Positions 35,094-46,528 of a stretch of 64,000 bases of DNA are shown here, piece by piece (the stretch's first letter is position 1; every line of letters starts with the position of its first letter). Under the pieces are notes generated by a model. The model did no database searches, had not been told where the DNA came from, and saw nothing but the letters and a program-made list of their open reading frames with translations. The position numbers and the translations under genes were made by a program. This stretch comes from Argentina anserina (Eukaryota; Streptophyta; Magnoliopsida; Rosales; Rosaceae): assembly GCF_933775445.1 (NCBI RefSeq), contig NC_065876.1, positions 21,824,001 to 21,888,000 of the forward strand. Reading direction: 5' to 3'.

Positions 35094-36177
35094 CTTTTTA
35101 AGAACACCTTACTGTAATAGTCTTGACGAACAGTGACTTGATACGTAAAAAATGGACACGTATAAGCAAGGCGCCACATGTCAGAATGGGACATAGTGCA
35201 CCCACGCATGATCCCACTCTCTGGGGGGGGGGGGGGGGGGGGGGGAAGGAACTCTGAGGGGAGATGCCACCAGACACTTGATTGATGTGAAAATAGACCT
35301 CAAAACTGTACCAATTGGACAGAATTGGCTGCCGATCAAAAACACCACAGAGAGCCAATCCTGTGTTGTCCCATTTGAAATTTGGGAGTGCTTCAATCCA
35401 GAATTCAAACAGTTTATGCCCCTTGAAATCCATTTGGCAGCTGAACCACTTTGGAATCTCGCTTCTTGGAACTGGAAATTTAATTGACAAAAAGGATAGC
35501 TGAGAAGATAGGACTAGAGAGGAGATCTCCATGCACCTCATCATCTTCTACACTGCCAACCAAGTTTCGACACAGTCTCCAGCAATCAGTCAAGTCCATC
35601 CTTTTAATCATTTGTGATTCTTTACTCTCCGCAATGTTTGACAACAATGATACGCAACCCCTCACATCCAACTCTACAACACCTGATGGAAGCTCTGGAA
35701 TTTCTACGAGTCTCCTGCAGTCGCTTAAATCAAGTATCCTCAAATTGACAAATTCCTTGATGATGCGTTCGGAAAGAAAAATAATGGGGCTCCCTGATAA
35801 ATCAATTGAACATAAAGTGGACGCACAACCAAGGGATGCCATGATATCCATATCAGATGAATTGCATTTTTCCACAGTGAAATTGCGCAGCCGAGGAGGC
35901 GCCAAATTGCATGGATCTAATGGACTGTATACTTCTAAAGCCGAGGAGTCATGGTCGTCATTTAAAACTTTCGAATGTTTCGAGTATACCACTTCCAGTT
36001 TTGGGCACCAGGTCAAATCAAATCTACGTAACTTTTGCAATGGAATGCTGCGAGGTAGATCTGCGAGGTTTCCACACCTAAGGAGACTCAAGGTTTCAAG
36101 ATTGATTAGATACCGAATGGATGAAGGCAATGCTCTGATTCCAGTGTTCCTTAGAGTCAACTTTGTTATGTATTTCA
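35094..36177 (-). pseudogene. TNL copy 1, middle piece (distal LRR and C-JID)
   Basis: Homologous to 58430-59475 of TNL copy 3. It encodes LRRs (TLRNTGIRALPSSIRYLINL, LVEIPELPSGVVELDVRGC) and the post-LRR C-JID region (PVPRSEIPKWFSCQMDFKG; FWIEALPNFKWDNTGLALC). One frame runs 36211-35480 and another 35544-35098, so there is a frameshift near 35.5 kb. A run of 23 G at 35223-35245 replaces normal codons in the C-JID. A gypsy element bounds it at the left and an LTR element at the right, both with readable target duplications. Confidence 0.85.
35223..35245. repeat. 23-base G homopolymer
   Basis: The run is uninterrupted and sits in the C-JID coding part of TNL copy 1, where copy 3 has ordinary sequence (gtagaataaaggaacc). 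It could form a G-quadruplex or be a sequencing or assembly artefact. Confidence 0.9.
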
Positions 36178-36357
36178 TGTTAAATAACGACAAGCGTGGT
36201 CCGTGGACCAACTGTACCGATATTGTCCCAACTTAGCCACCTCACAGGTGTTGGGTTTTAATCACAAAATGTCTCGGTAGAATTAGTTATTATCTACCCA
36301 TTTATAAGCTTTATTTTCTTTGTCACTTCTTAGATGTGGGATCTCTCCTCTCCAACA
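36178..36357 (-). repeat. 180-bp LTR, left copy
   Basis: On the minus strand it starts TGTTGGAGAGGAGAGATCCC, the 'TGTTGGAG...GATCCCACATC' opening common to several small plant LTR elements. It differs from the right copy at about 13 positions. Confidence 0.8.
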
Positions 36358-36599
36358 CGCCCCCTCACGTGCAACCTAATTTTTAGGTCTGCACGTGAAC
36401 TAATGTTCAGTAACCAACGACACTTGGTGACCATCCAATCGGAAACTCTCCGATGGCATGATAATGACACCCATCTTGGGCTCATGACAAAGTGGCACTC
36501 AACTCAGGCCCACGACAGATTAGAGGCCCGCATCCGACCCGGCCCAGTCCGGTTAGAATCAGTAGTCTTTCTTCCTGACAGTGCAAGTGCACCGTCAAT

Positions 36600-39500
36600 G
36601 CAAGTGCACCGGAGACAGATTCAATGGGTTCTGGACACCAACCGGAGGGTTCTACGTTTCTTGATGTGGTTGGGCATGATCATCATACTGCTGGAGGAGC
36701 ACCTACAACCTCCATGGTTGGCCGTAGTCAAATTGGTATGGCTTTTAATATTTCTCACTCTGTTAGTTTTGGTAATCGGTCGGGGCCTCGGGGGTATTTG
36801 AGGGGCCAATTGTTTTATCTGGATCTGACATACACCGGGGAAAAACTAGGGGGGCAATCTCGGACCGCTTTACTCTCCACCTCTGACAAGCTAAGTGAAA
36901 TTTGGTTATGGCATCGTCGCTTAGGGCATCCATCTTTTAGTGTTATGAAAAAATTCATGCCTACTTTGTTTATTAATGTGGACGAGTCTTGTTTATCTTG
37001 TGAGACATGTGTTTTAGGAAAGAGTCATCGATCCACTTATTCCCCTAGTACCTCTACTAAAATTTTTCTTCCTTTTGAATTAATTCATTCTGATGTTTGG
37101 GGACCCTCTAAAGAGTCTACTGTGTCAGGAATGCGATATTTTGTGTCATTCATTGATGATTGCACACGTCTTTCATGGATTGTTCTTCTTAAAACTAAAG
37201 ATGAAGTTTTTCCCGCTTTTTGTGCTTTTCATACCTCTGTCCAAACACAATATAATGCCACCATTCGAGTTATTCGTTCTGATAATGGGCGGGGGGGGGG
37301 GAATATGTGAATCATGTCTTTCAGGAGTTCTGTAACACACACGGAATTGTTCATCAAACAACGTGTCCTTACACACCTGAGCAAAATAGGGTTTCTGAAA
37401 GAAAAATCGTCATTTACTTGATATGGCTCGGTGTATTCTTTTTAGTGCCCACATGCCTAAATACCTTTGGGGTGATGCTGTCATTACTTCCACCCACCTC
37501 ATTAATCGTCTTCGATCTCGTGTCCTTCAAGGGAAAGTTCCCTATGAGGTGCTTGCATCTCATGTCTCATTACTCTCTTTTCATAATCTTCCTGCCCGTG
37601 TTTTCGGTTGTGTTGCTTTTGTTCATCTTCCCCAACATCAACGTTCTAAGTTGGATGCCCGGGCAGTTAAATGTGTGTTTGTTGGGTACGGAGCATATCA
37701 GAAAGGATACCGGTGCTATCATCCCCCTACCCGAAAGTACTATGTCACTATGGATGTTACCTTTTTTGAGGACATGAGTTATTTTTCCGCTTCTGATACT
37801 GCTCTTCAGGGGGAGAATTCATATTTTGAAGAGCTGTATCATGGAGAGGGGGAGACCAATGAGCCAGTCGATATGGTAACAGGTTCTGTTGAGATTACCA
37901 ATGTGTCAGCTACATAGGCACCACAGGAGGTCGTCACTCGAGAGATTCAGGCACCAGAAACTGACAACACAACTGCCCCTCAGATTTCCCCTACAACTGT
38001 TTATACCCCTGACCAATGCTCTCCTGGTACAGAAGATCACTCATCTGAGGTTAGTCATTCTATTAGGGATAATAGTAGACAATATGTTTTGCCAAATAGG
38101 TCTACTCGGGGTCAACCAACAAAAAAATATGAACCTACCCTTCAGACTAAAGCCAAGTATCATGTGGCCAATTTTATATCTACCAAAAGATTATCTAAGT
38201 CATATGAGTCATTTGTAAATCAAATATCTACTGTATCAGTACCTAACAAAGTGCAGGATGCATTGAGAGATCCAAAATGGAGGAAAGCAATGGAGGAAGA
38301 GATGGAAGCATTACAACAGAACAATACTTGGGAGCTTGTACCTCCAACATATGACAAGAAGACTGTAGGATGTCGTTGGGTATTTACAGTGAAGCATAAT
38401 CCAGATGGGTCAGTAAACCGGTATAAAGCACGCCTAGTAGCGAAGGGGTTCACTCAGACATATGGCATAGACTATGATGAGACATTCGCACCTGTTGCAA
38501 AGATAAACTCTATCCGGGTATTTCTCTATGTCGCTGCTAATTTGAACTGGCCTCCTAGACAGTTTGATGTTAAGAATGCATTCCTTCATGGAGAACTAAC
38601 GGAGGAAGTATACATGGATCTTCCGCCTGGATATGTGGCCGCTTCTCTAAGTAACCCCGTATGCAGATTGAGAAAATCTTTGTATGGTCTTAAACAATCA
38701 CCTCGTGCTTGGTTTGGAAGATTCTCACAATTCATGAGGAAAATTGGCTATATGCAGAGTATTTCAGACCACACATTATTTCTCAAACACCAACAAGGGA
38801 AGGTAACAGCCCTAATCATATATGTTGACGATATGGTAGTTACTGGTAATGATACTATTGAGGTGGACAGATTACAAAAGCAGCTAGCCACAGAATTTGA
38901 GATGAAGGACCTAGGTACACTCAAGTATTTCTTGGGCATCGAGGTAGCCCGGGGAAGTGATGATATCTATCTGTGTCAGAGGAAGTACATCCTTGATCTA
39001 CGAACGGAGAAATGTATGTTAGATTGCACTCCAATTGATACTCCTATTGAGCAGAACCATCGGTTAGCAGAGTATCCAGATCAAGTGCCCACTGACAAAA
39101 CTCGTTATCAAAGGCTAGTTGGACGCTTGATTTATTTATCACATACCAGGCCAGATGTTGCGTATGTATTAAGTGTTGTGAGTCAGTTTATGCACAATCC
39201 GAGTGTGGATCATATGGATGCTGTTGTGAGGATTTTGAGGTACTTGAAGTCAGCTCCATGGAGAGGAGTAATGTTTTCTAATCACAACAATATCCTTGAG
39301 ATTTGTGGCTTCACAGATGCAGACTGGGTTGGAAATATTACAGATCGAAGATCCACATCAGGGTACTTTACCTTTGTTAGAGGTAATCTTGTTACGTGGA
39401 AGAGTAAAAAACAAAATGTGGTAGCTCGATCTAGTACTGAAGCAGAATATAGAGGTATGGCTCAGGGAGTGTGTGAATTGTTATGGCTTAGAAATTTGCT

Positions 39501-39780
39501 ACAAGATTTGGGTATTAAGCCTAAATGTGCCATGCAGCTGTACTGTGACAACAAGGCAGCCATTGATATTTCACATATTCATGTGCAACATGATCGTACA
39601 AAACATGTGGAGGTTGATCGTCATTTTATAAAAGAAAAGCTAGACGCAAAGATCATTAGTTTTCCTTTTGTTTCTACAGAAGAGGAACTTGCCGATATGC
39701 TCACAAAAGGAGTGTCTAAAAGGGTCTTTTATGATTCACTTAGCAAGTTGGGCATGGTTGATATGTATGCACCAACTTGA
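36600..39780 (+). pseudogene. Copia pol fragment (integrase, RT, RNase H)
   Basis: The order is that of Copia. GAG-pre-integrase (IWLWHRRLGHPSFSVMKK; SCETCVLGKSHRSTYSPST). Integrase core (ELIHSDVWGPSKESTVSG; FIDDCTRLSWIVLLKTKDE; VIRSDNG). Then a 563-codon frame at 38089-39780 with reverse transcriptase (CRWVFTVKHNPDGSVNRYKA; QFDVKNAFLHGELTEEVYMD; IIYVDDMVVTGND) and RNase H (GFTDADWVGNITDRRSTSGY; YCDNKAAIDISHIHVQHDR). The integrase frame is broken at an 11-G run (37291-37301) and again near 37400, and a TAG at 37915 precedes the RT frame. Gag and protease are missing. The RT/RNase H part is unusually well kept, so it is fairly recent. Confidence 0.92.
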
Positions 39781-39787
39781 GGGGGAG

Positions 39788-39906
39788 TGATGGCGTGAAA
39801 CACGGTTCCGGAATTCACGGAGCGAATCATGGATTGCTTTTGTGGGTAGACTAGTATATATGTACATCATGTGGGTATGAATTAATCATCAAGAAAGTGT
39901 ACATCA
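39788..39906 (+). repeat. Candidate 3' LTR of the Copia fragment
   Basis: Directly after the RT/RNase H stop comes a polypurine tract (gagggggag), then tgatggcg... to ...gtacatca, with inverted ends TGATG/CATCA over 119 bp. No matching 5' LTR was found on the left, so this remains a candidate. Confidence 0.4.
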
Positions 39907-40209
39907 GGGGGCGTGGCCGTGGAGACCGTGGAAGAGAGATTCCGGGTGTTGACGGCGGCGAGATGAAGAAGTGTGAGGAGAGGCAGCGGAGGCTGGCGAG
40001 GGAGTAGCGAATCCGGGCCGGAACGTGGTGTCGAGATTCCGGGTATAGGTGGAGGAGGAGCTCCGGGTAAGTTCCGAGCTGGTGACAATGCCCCACACCC
40101 TTGAGGAGCTGAAAAACAGAAGCTCCGAGCTAGCTGCCGGAAAAAAAAAAAGGAAAGAAGGAAAAAAAAAAGGATCCCAGAAAAAACAGAGCAAGAGGCT
40201 CTAATACCA

Positions 40210-40389
40210 TGTTAAACAGCGACAAGCGTGACCCGTTGACCAACTGTACCGAAACTGTCTCAACTTAGCCACCTTACAGGTGTTGAGTTTTAATCACAAA
40301 ATGCCTCGGTAGAATTGGTTATTATCCACCCATTTATAAGCTTTATTTTCTTTGTCACTTCTTAGATGTGGGATCTCTCCTCTCCAACA
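40210..40389 (-). repeat. 180-bp LTR, right copy (5' LTR of the outer element)
   Basis: Partner of 36178-36357. It is bounded on its left by the tRNA-iMet primer-binding site and on its right by the tttca target duplication. Confidence 0.8.
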
Positions 40390-41110
40390 TTTCATTCCTC
40401 CCCCTATCTCTGGGAATCTCTCCAGCCTCCTGCAATATTCAAGATTAATGTTTTGAAGATATCTCCAGTTGACTTTTTCAGGTAGCTTCACAAGGTTATT
40501 GCAGTCGTAAAGATTCAGCTCTATAAGCTTTTCAAGGGATCCCACCGAAGAGTGAACCTCCACTAAACTTGTACAATAACTTAGATCTATGAACTCTAAG
40601 TTTGGGCATCCAGACACGTCGGGGATGTGCGTAAGGAATTGGTTTCCCTTCAAATTTAGGGATTTCAGATTTTGCATACTCTGTCACACAAAAGAAGAAG
40701 CCAAAGTGAATGGCAAATTGATAAGGTCTGAAAATTCTGATACACAGATACTACTGAAAATAGAGGCATACCTTGAATCCTTTTCCAAACCGTGATATGT
40801 GGCTGTCATGTATCATGTATCATGTATGTTAAGTTCAACCATTTTCTTCATATTAAAATTGGAGGGCAAAAGGGACATTGATTCCAATCAAGTAACCGCA
40901 ATTGAGTCGGGTAATAGTCTACTTTTCCAACAAACCGTCCATTGACGTTTATGAAGATTTTAAGTGTGTTCATCATCTTGAAGCATTTAGGACTCAAGTG
41001 TATCTCCTCTGCTGTAAGCATCTTTACAATTATACATATGTTGGTTGCGAAAATAGATTAGAACTGCAAACTTACTGTGTTCTATGTTAGAACTTGGAGA
41101 ACATCGATGT
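40390..41110 (-). pseudogene. TNL copy 1, proximal LRR piece (exon 3 and start of exon 4)
   Basis: Homologous to about 59476-60310 of copy 3. The start of exon 4 reads LKGNQFLTHIPDVSGCPNL and FIDLSYCTSLVEVHSSVGSL. Exon 3 lies at about 40800-41060 and the end of exon 2 at about 41070-41110 (HIDVLQVLT). At about 41110 the TNL sequence passes directly into a Copia RNase H segment; the TIR and NB-ARC exons of this copy are absent. Confidence 0.8.
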
Positions 41111-44100
41111 GATACCACATCACTGTGATATTTTTCCATGTTACAAGATTACCCCCAACAAAGGTAAAATACCTTGATGTGGATCTCTGATCTGTAATAT
41201 TTCTAGCCCAGTCTGCATCTGTGAAGCCACAAACCTCAAGGATATTATTGTGATTAGAAAACATTACTCTTCTCCCTGTAGCTGACTTCAAGTACCTCAA
41301 AATCCTTATAACAACATCCATGTGGTACACACTAGGATTATGCATGAACTGACTCACTACACTTGCTGCATATGCAACATCTGGTCTGGTATGTGATAAT
41401 AAATCAGGCGTCCAACTAGCCTCTGATAACGAGGTTTTTCAGTAAGCACTTGATCTGGATACTCTGCTAACCGATGGTTCTGCTCAATAGGAGTATCAAT
41501 GAAAGTGCAATCCAACATACATGTCTATGTTAGTAGATCAATGATGTACTTCCTCTGACACAAATAGATACCATCACTTCCTCGGGCTACCTCAATGCCC
41601 AAGAAGTATTTGAGTGTACCTAGGTCCTTCATCTCAAACTTTGTGGCTAGCTGTTTCTGTAATCTACCCACCTCAACAGTATCATTTCAAGTAACTACCA
41701 TATCATCAACATATATAATTAGGGCTGTTACATTCCCTTATTGATGTCTGAGAAATAATGTGCGGTCTGAATTACTCTGTCTGTAGCCAATTTTTGTCAT
41801 GAATTGTGAGAATCTTCTAAACCAAACACGAGGTGACTGTTTAAGACCATACAAAGACTTTCTCAATCTGCATACGGGGTTACTTGGAGAAGCGGCCACA
41901 TATCCAGGCGGAAGATCCATGTATACTTCCTCCGTTAGTTCTCCATGAAGGAATGCATTTTTAACATCAAACTGTCTAAGTGGCCAGTTTAAGTTAGCAG
42001 CAAAAGAGAGCAATACCCGAATAGTGTTTATTTTTGCAATATGTGCAAATGTTTCATCATAGTATATGGCATATGTCTGGGTGAACCCCTTTGCTACTAG
42101 ACGTGCTTTATACCGGCTCACTGACCCATCTGCATTATGCTTCATTGTAAACATCCAACGACATCATACAGTCTTATTGTCATGTGGTGGAGATACAAGC
42201 TCCCAAGTATTGTTCTTTTATAATGCTTCCATCTCTTCCTCTATTTTGGATCGCCCAATGCATCATGCACTTTGTTAGGTACTCATATAGTTAGATGTGG
42301 GCACGGGACGGGACGCAACTCATCCCACGTCCCATCCCACTCTTTTGAATCGGGACGAGGGTTTTTAAGAATACATCCCACTCGGGATTAATCTCAGTTG
42401 GGACAGGACGGGACAAAGCCCACCTTCCTATGAAGTTGAATAAAAACCTATATTTTTGCTTGTTCATAAAAAAGTAACATTCAATAATGAAATTTTAACA
42501 AAAACAATGCATATTATGTTCAAAATATTATAATTTACCATTATTATTTGAGTTGATATAATTTTGGAGTTATTATGAACATAAATTAGTTTCATTTTGA
42601 TACAAATATATACGAATTTTTAAGTTTTCATTAATGGTGGGACGGGACGGGACGAAGCGGGATAGAAATTATTCGTCCCACTTCTCATCCCACTATTATA
42701 AAACGGGACGGGACGAACGTTTTTAGACCTCCGTCCCATCCCGTCCCGTCCCTATGAATTTCCGGACGGGATCGAGATTTTCGTTTTTTATGCCCACCCC
42801 TAGATACAGTAGATATTTGATTCACAAATGATTCATATGACTTAGACAATCTTTTGGTACATAAAATTTGCCACAAGATACTTAGCTTTAGCCTGAAGGG
42901 TAGGTTCATATTTTTTTGTTGGCTGACCCCGAGTAGACCTATTTGGCAAGACATATTGTCTACTATTAACCTCACGAGTATTAGCCCCAATAGAATGACT
43001 AACCTCAGGTAAGTGATCTTCCGTACTAGGAGAGCATTGGTCAAGTGTATAAACAATAGTACGGGAGACATGAGGGGCAGTTGTGTTGTCATCTTCTGGT
43101 ACCTGAATCTCTAGAGTGACTACACCAGAACCATCTGATGGTGCCTGTGTAGCTGACACATAGGTAATTTCAATTGAATCTGTCACCATATCTACTGGTT
43201 TACTTGTCTCCCACTCTCCATGATACAACTCTTCAAAATATGAATTCGCCCCTTAAAGAGCAGTATCAAAAGGGGTAAAATAGCTCATGTCCTCAAAGAA
43301 AGTAACATCCATAGTGACATAGTACTTCCGGGTTGGTGGATGATAGCACCTGTACCATTTATGATGTCCTCAATACCCAACAAACACACATTTAACTGCC
43401 CGGGTATCCAACTTAGATCGCTAATGTTTTGAAAGATGGACAAAAGCCACACAACCGAAAACACGGGCAAGAAGATTATGAAAAGAAGGTAATAAGACAT
43501 GAGATGCAAGCACCTCGTATGGAACTTTTCCCAGAATGACATGAGAGAGAAGACGATTAATGAGGTGGGCGGAAGTAAGAACATCACCCCAAAGGTATTT
43601 AGCCATATGGGCACTAAAAAGAATACATCGAGCCATATCAAGTAAATGACGATTTTTCCTTTCAGAAACTTCATTTTGCTCAGGTGTGTAAAGACACGTT
43701 GTTTGATGAACAATTTCGTGTTTAGTAAAGAACTCATGAAAGACATGATTCACATATTCCCCCGCCCCATTGTAAGAATGAAGAACTCAAATTGTGGCAT
43801 TATACTGTGTTTGGACAGTGATATAGAAAGCTTGAAAAGCCGGAAAAACTTCATCTTTAGTTTTGAGGAGAACAATCCAGGAAAGACAGGTGCAATCATC
43901 AATAAACGACACATAATACCGCATTCATGATACAGTAGACTCTTTGGAGGGTCCCCAAACATCAGAATGAATTAATTCAAAAGGAAGAATACGTTTAGTA
44001 GAAGGACTAGGGGAATAAGTAGATTGATGACTCTTACCCAAAACACATGTCTCACAATGTAAAGATGACTCATCGACACTAATAGACAAAGTAGGCATGG

Positions 44101-45640
44101 ATTGCTTCATAACACTAAAAGATGGATACCCTAAGCGACTTTGTCATAACCAAACTTCACTTAGCTTGTCAGAAGTGGAGATTAAAGCAGTCCGAGATTG
44201 TGCCTCTGGTTTTTCCCCCGCATATGTCTGATCCAAATGAAATAACCTGCCCCTCAGATACCCCCGACCAATTAACTCCCCAGTGAGAAGATCCTGAAAG
44301 ATCTCATACATAGGAAAAAATGTCACAGAACACTTAGCGCCACTATTCAATTGGGGAACAGATATCAAATGATGAGATAACGCAGGGACATATAGCACAT
44401 TATGAAGCTCTATTGTGGGAGTAATACGAACTGATCCTTTCCCGAATACAAGAAAGGCCTCACCATTAGCATTAGTAACATAGGGTACAGGTGGAGGAGA
44501 CAATATGGTAAAATAAGATTTGTCATAAGTCATATAATCAAACACACCAGAATCAATAATTCATGTATCAAAACCAACAAAGTTAGAAATATTTAAAGCC
44601 ATACCAATTTTACCACGACCAGCGATGGATGTGGTAGGCATTGCTTCTCCTACTGTATGATGATCATGTCCAACCATACCATAGACATCTGGTTCCTGGA
44701 TGAATTGAATAGATGATTTCGCCTTGGGACGATAATTAGACCTCTTAGGCCTAAGGTGTGGATACAACTTCCAACAGCTCGCATGAGCATGGTTAGTATC
44801 ATGACAATAAGAGCAAAGAGGGCGGGGCTGATTCTCGAAGCCGGGTGGTGGTTCTTGCCGATGAAGTGGAGCTGAAGTTGCTTGCTGAAGGGGTGGTGCT
44901 TGAGATCTAGCACGAACAATAAGGCTGGAAACTTCAACTTGTGTCTGATGAAGACTCTCATGTTGAGACTCATCCTTTCAGATATATGTGAAAACTGTAA
45001 TCAAGCTAAGGGGTTCGGTCTTTCTGAGCAATTCTCCTTTCGCACTGTTATGTTTTGCATCAAGACCTTTCAGGAAATGATGAACGCGCTCAAGCTCCTT
45101 TTCTTATTGGTACCAGACAATATCATCTTGATTCTTGATCATGCAAGGACGTTTCACATCAATCTCAGCCCAAATATTTTTTAGTTTGGTGAAATATTGC
45201 GCCACCGGTTGCCCATCATGTTGAATCGCCAAAGCTGTGCACATTAACTCATGAACCTGTATGAAATCAGAGTCATTAGTATATAAGCCTTCCAGTGTCC
45301 TCCATATTGCCTGTGCAATGTCACATTCCTCCACCAGATAAACTATCTCTTCATTCATAGCTTTCTAGACTGACATTACAAGACCATTATCGTCGTCCCA
45401 CTTAGTGTAGGCAACAATATCGTCTGCACGAGGATCTTTAGTTACTCCGGTTACATGCCCCATCTTGTGCATTCCTTGAAGGTGAGCAGCCATAATTCTC
45501 TTCCATTTACGGAAATTGGTCTCATTGAGATTGGTTCCTCCAAAAGAACCATTGTCAGAACTCTTGACAGATACTTCCAATTTTGGAACATCATTGTTCT
45601 CAGAACTCTCAACTTCATCTCTAAAAACCAATGAAAAATC
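41111..45640 (-). mobile_element. Copia element, minus strand, 3' end deleted
   Basis: In minus-strand order: gag (GTNLNETNFRKWKRIMAAHL near 45.5 kb), gag zinc-knuckle region near 44.8 kb, GAG-pre-integrase and integrase (44545-43285), then RT (VSRYKARLVAKGFTQTYAIY; FDVKNAFLHGELTEEVYMD) at 42154-41738 and the start of RNase H (GFTDADWARNITDQRSTSRY) at 41357-41082. It is a close relative of the plus-strand Copia at 36600-39780. Many frames are broken. It is cut inside RNase H at TNL copy 1, so there is no 3' LTR. A hAT-type element sits in it at 42292-42802. Confidence 0.88.
42292..42802. mobile_element. Non-autonomous hAT-type element
   Basis: A 511-bp insertion in the Copia RT region. The ends are tagatgtgggca and, reversed, taggggtgggca, the TAGGGGTGGGCA type found in plant hAT elements. 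The related Copia at 38200-38260 shows the uninterrupted site. The 8-bp duplication is gatacagt on the right (42803-42810) and catatagt on the left (42284-42291), two changes apart. Subterminal gggacggg words are frequent on both arms. No transposase frame. Confidence 0.8.
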
Positions 45641-45689
45641 AAATTAAAAAATCAAGAATTATACAGCAGAAGCACCAAAAAACTGATAT

Positions 45690-45840
45690 GAACCTCTCAA
45701 ATTTGGGCCGGGGCGGGTCGAATCTGGTTCGGGCCGGGTTGGATCAAATCTGTCCATGTCGAGTCGGATCTGACCGGGTCGGGTCGAATTGGTTCCGGGC
45801 CGAGTCGGGTTGAAATTGGTTCGGGTGGTATTTAGGGCTG
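45690..45840. repeat. GGGTCGG/GGGCCGG-rich tract
   Basis: A GC-rich tract of short related words (gggtcgaatctggttcgggc, gtcgggtcgaattggttccg). The minus strand reads repeated TRPGP. It lies between the Copia gag start and a host-like exon. Confidence 0.6.
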
Positions 45841-45849
45841 AAACACCCA

Positions 45850-46330
45850 CCTTACTTTGCTTCTTCTTCTCCCGAAAGCTTCCCCTGTCCGATTCGATCT
45901 CCGTCCATGGCGCACAGATATAACCGATCTACCCTCTTCGATTGGCTTTTGCTCTCTAGGGTTTGTAGGAGTAATGAGGAGATCTAGCGGTTTTGGTTGG
46001 AAGGGTTGAAAATGATGGAGTGCTCAGGCGGCGCGGTGGAGCCGGACCTCGGTGTGGTGAACAGCTCGATGCGGGCCGGTGAGGACGAAGTGGCTTGGTC
46101 GAGGAGCTGAAGAACTGGGCGCCGAGGACGAAGCGGCGCTTGGAGGCGGAGGCAAAGAGTGGCGAGGAGGCGCTGGGGGCAATGAGGAGGAAGGTGACGA
46201 CTACGAGGAGTACTACTCCGATTTGGAGGACTGCTGGCCGCGCCGCGGATTGCCGACGTCGTCGGATGATTCCGACGAGGATGGAGGAAGGCGACGAGCT
46301 CCTACAAGAATACTGCCGGTTCTCTTAAAG
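45850..46330 (+). pseudogene. Host-like first exon with 5' UTR, unidentified
   Basis: The stretch looks like a plant 5' UTR (cttcttcttctcccgaaagc) followed by a GC-rich exon. It starts at an ATG near 46016 (ECSGGAVEPDLGVVNSSMR) and ends at a splice-donor-like aaaggtaagaac near 46330. The acidic stretch EEEGDDYEEYYSDLEDCW and SSDDSDEDGG are plausible protein. Reading it through needs two frame changes (EDEVA, then EELKNWAPRTKRRLEAEAKS, then the acidic part), so it is broken. I do not recognise the family. Its position between the Copia gag and a candidate Copia LTR suggests capture. Confidence 0.4.
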
Positions 46331-46382
46331 GTAAGAACACAAACCCAAACCCAGAAAACAGAAAAAAAAAATTGGTTCTGAT

Positions 46383-46528
46383 GCTTAGTGAAAAGTGAAA
46401 TGCTATATTGATTGATGGTCTATTACACATAATTTGTTCTCTATATATAATCAGATTACCCCCACAAATCACGGAGGAAATCATGCCCATGATTTCCTCC
46501 TTGAATCACACTAATAGTATAGTTCCAA
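46383..46528 (-). repeat. Candidate 5' LTR of the minus-strand Copia
   Basis: On the minus strand it starts TGTTGGAACTATACTATTAG and has a TATA-like gattatatatagag. It ends next to gcatcagaacc, a decayed form of the tRNA-iMet site (TGGTATCAGAGCC). The right end overlaps text that could also be TNL (agtatagttc), so the border is uncertain by about 15 bp. Confidence 0.4.

Larger units (their letters stand above)
36178..40389 (-). mobile_element. LTR element with 180-bp LTRs, carrying a Copia fragment in the opposite orientation
   Basis: The terminal repeats at 36178-36357 and 40210-40389 are both 180 bp, about 93% alike by eye, with ends tgttaaa...ccaaca. The target duplication is tttca (36173-36177 and 40390-40394) in the LRR exon of TNL copy 1. 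Next to the right repeat, 40197-40209 reads ggctctaatacca, the reverse complement of a tRNA-iMet binding site (TGGTATCAGAGCC with one change). Next to the left repeat lies a polypurine tract on the minus strand (gtgagggggcg). So the outer element points minus, while the Copia polyprotein inside points plus: one element lies inside another. Confidence 0.75.

Noticed and set aside
35484..36236. 250-codon plus-strand frame
   Set aside because: It is antisense to the TNL LRR/C-JID coding region; the minus strand carries the recognised motifs.
36178..40389. One simple plus-strand Copia element with 180-bp LTRs
   Set aside because: The tRNA-iMet site and the polypurine tract beside the LTRs are on the minus strand, and a separate polypurine tract follows the plus-strand pol frame 430 bp before the LTR.
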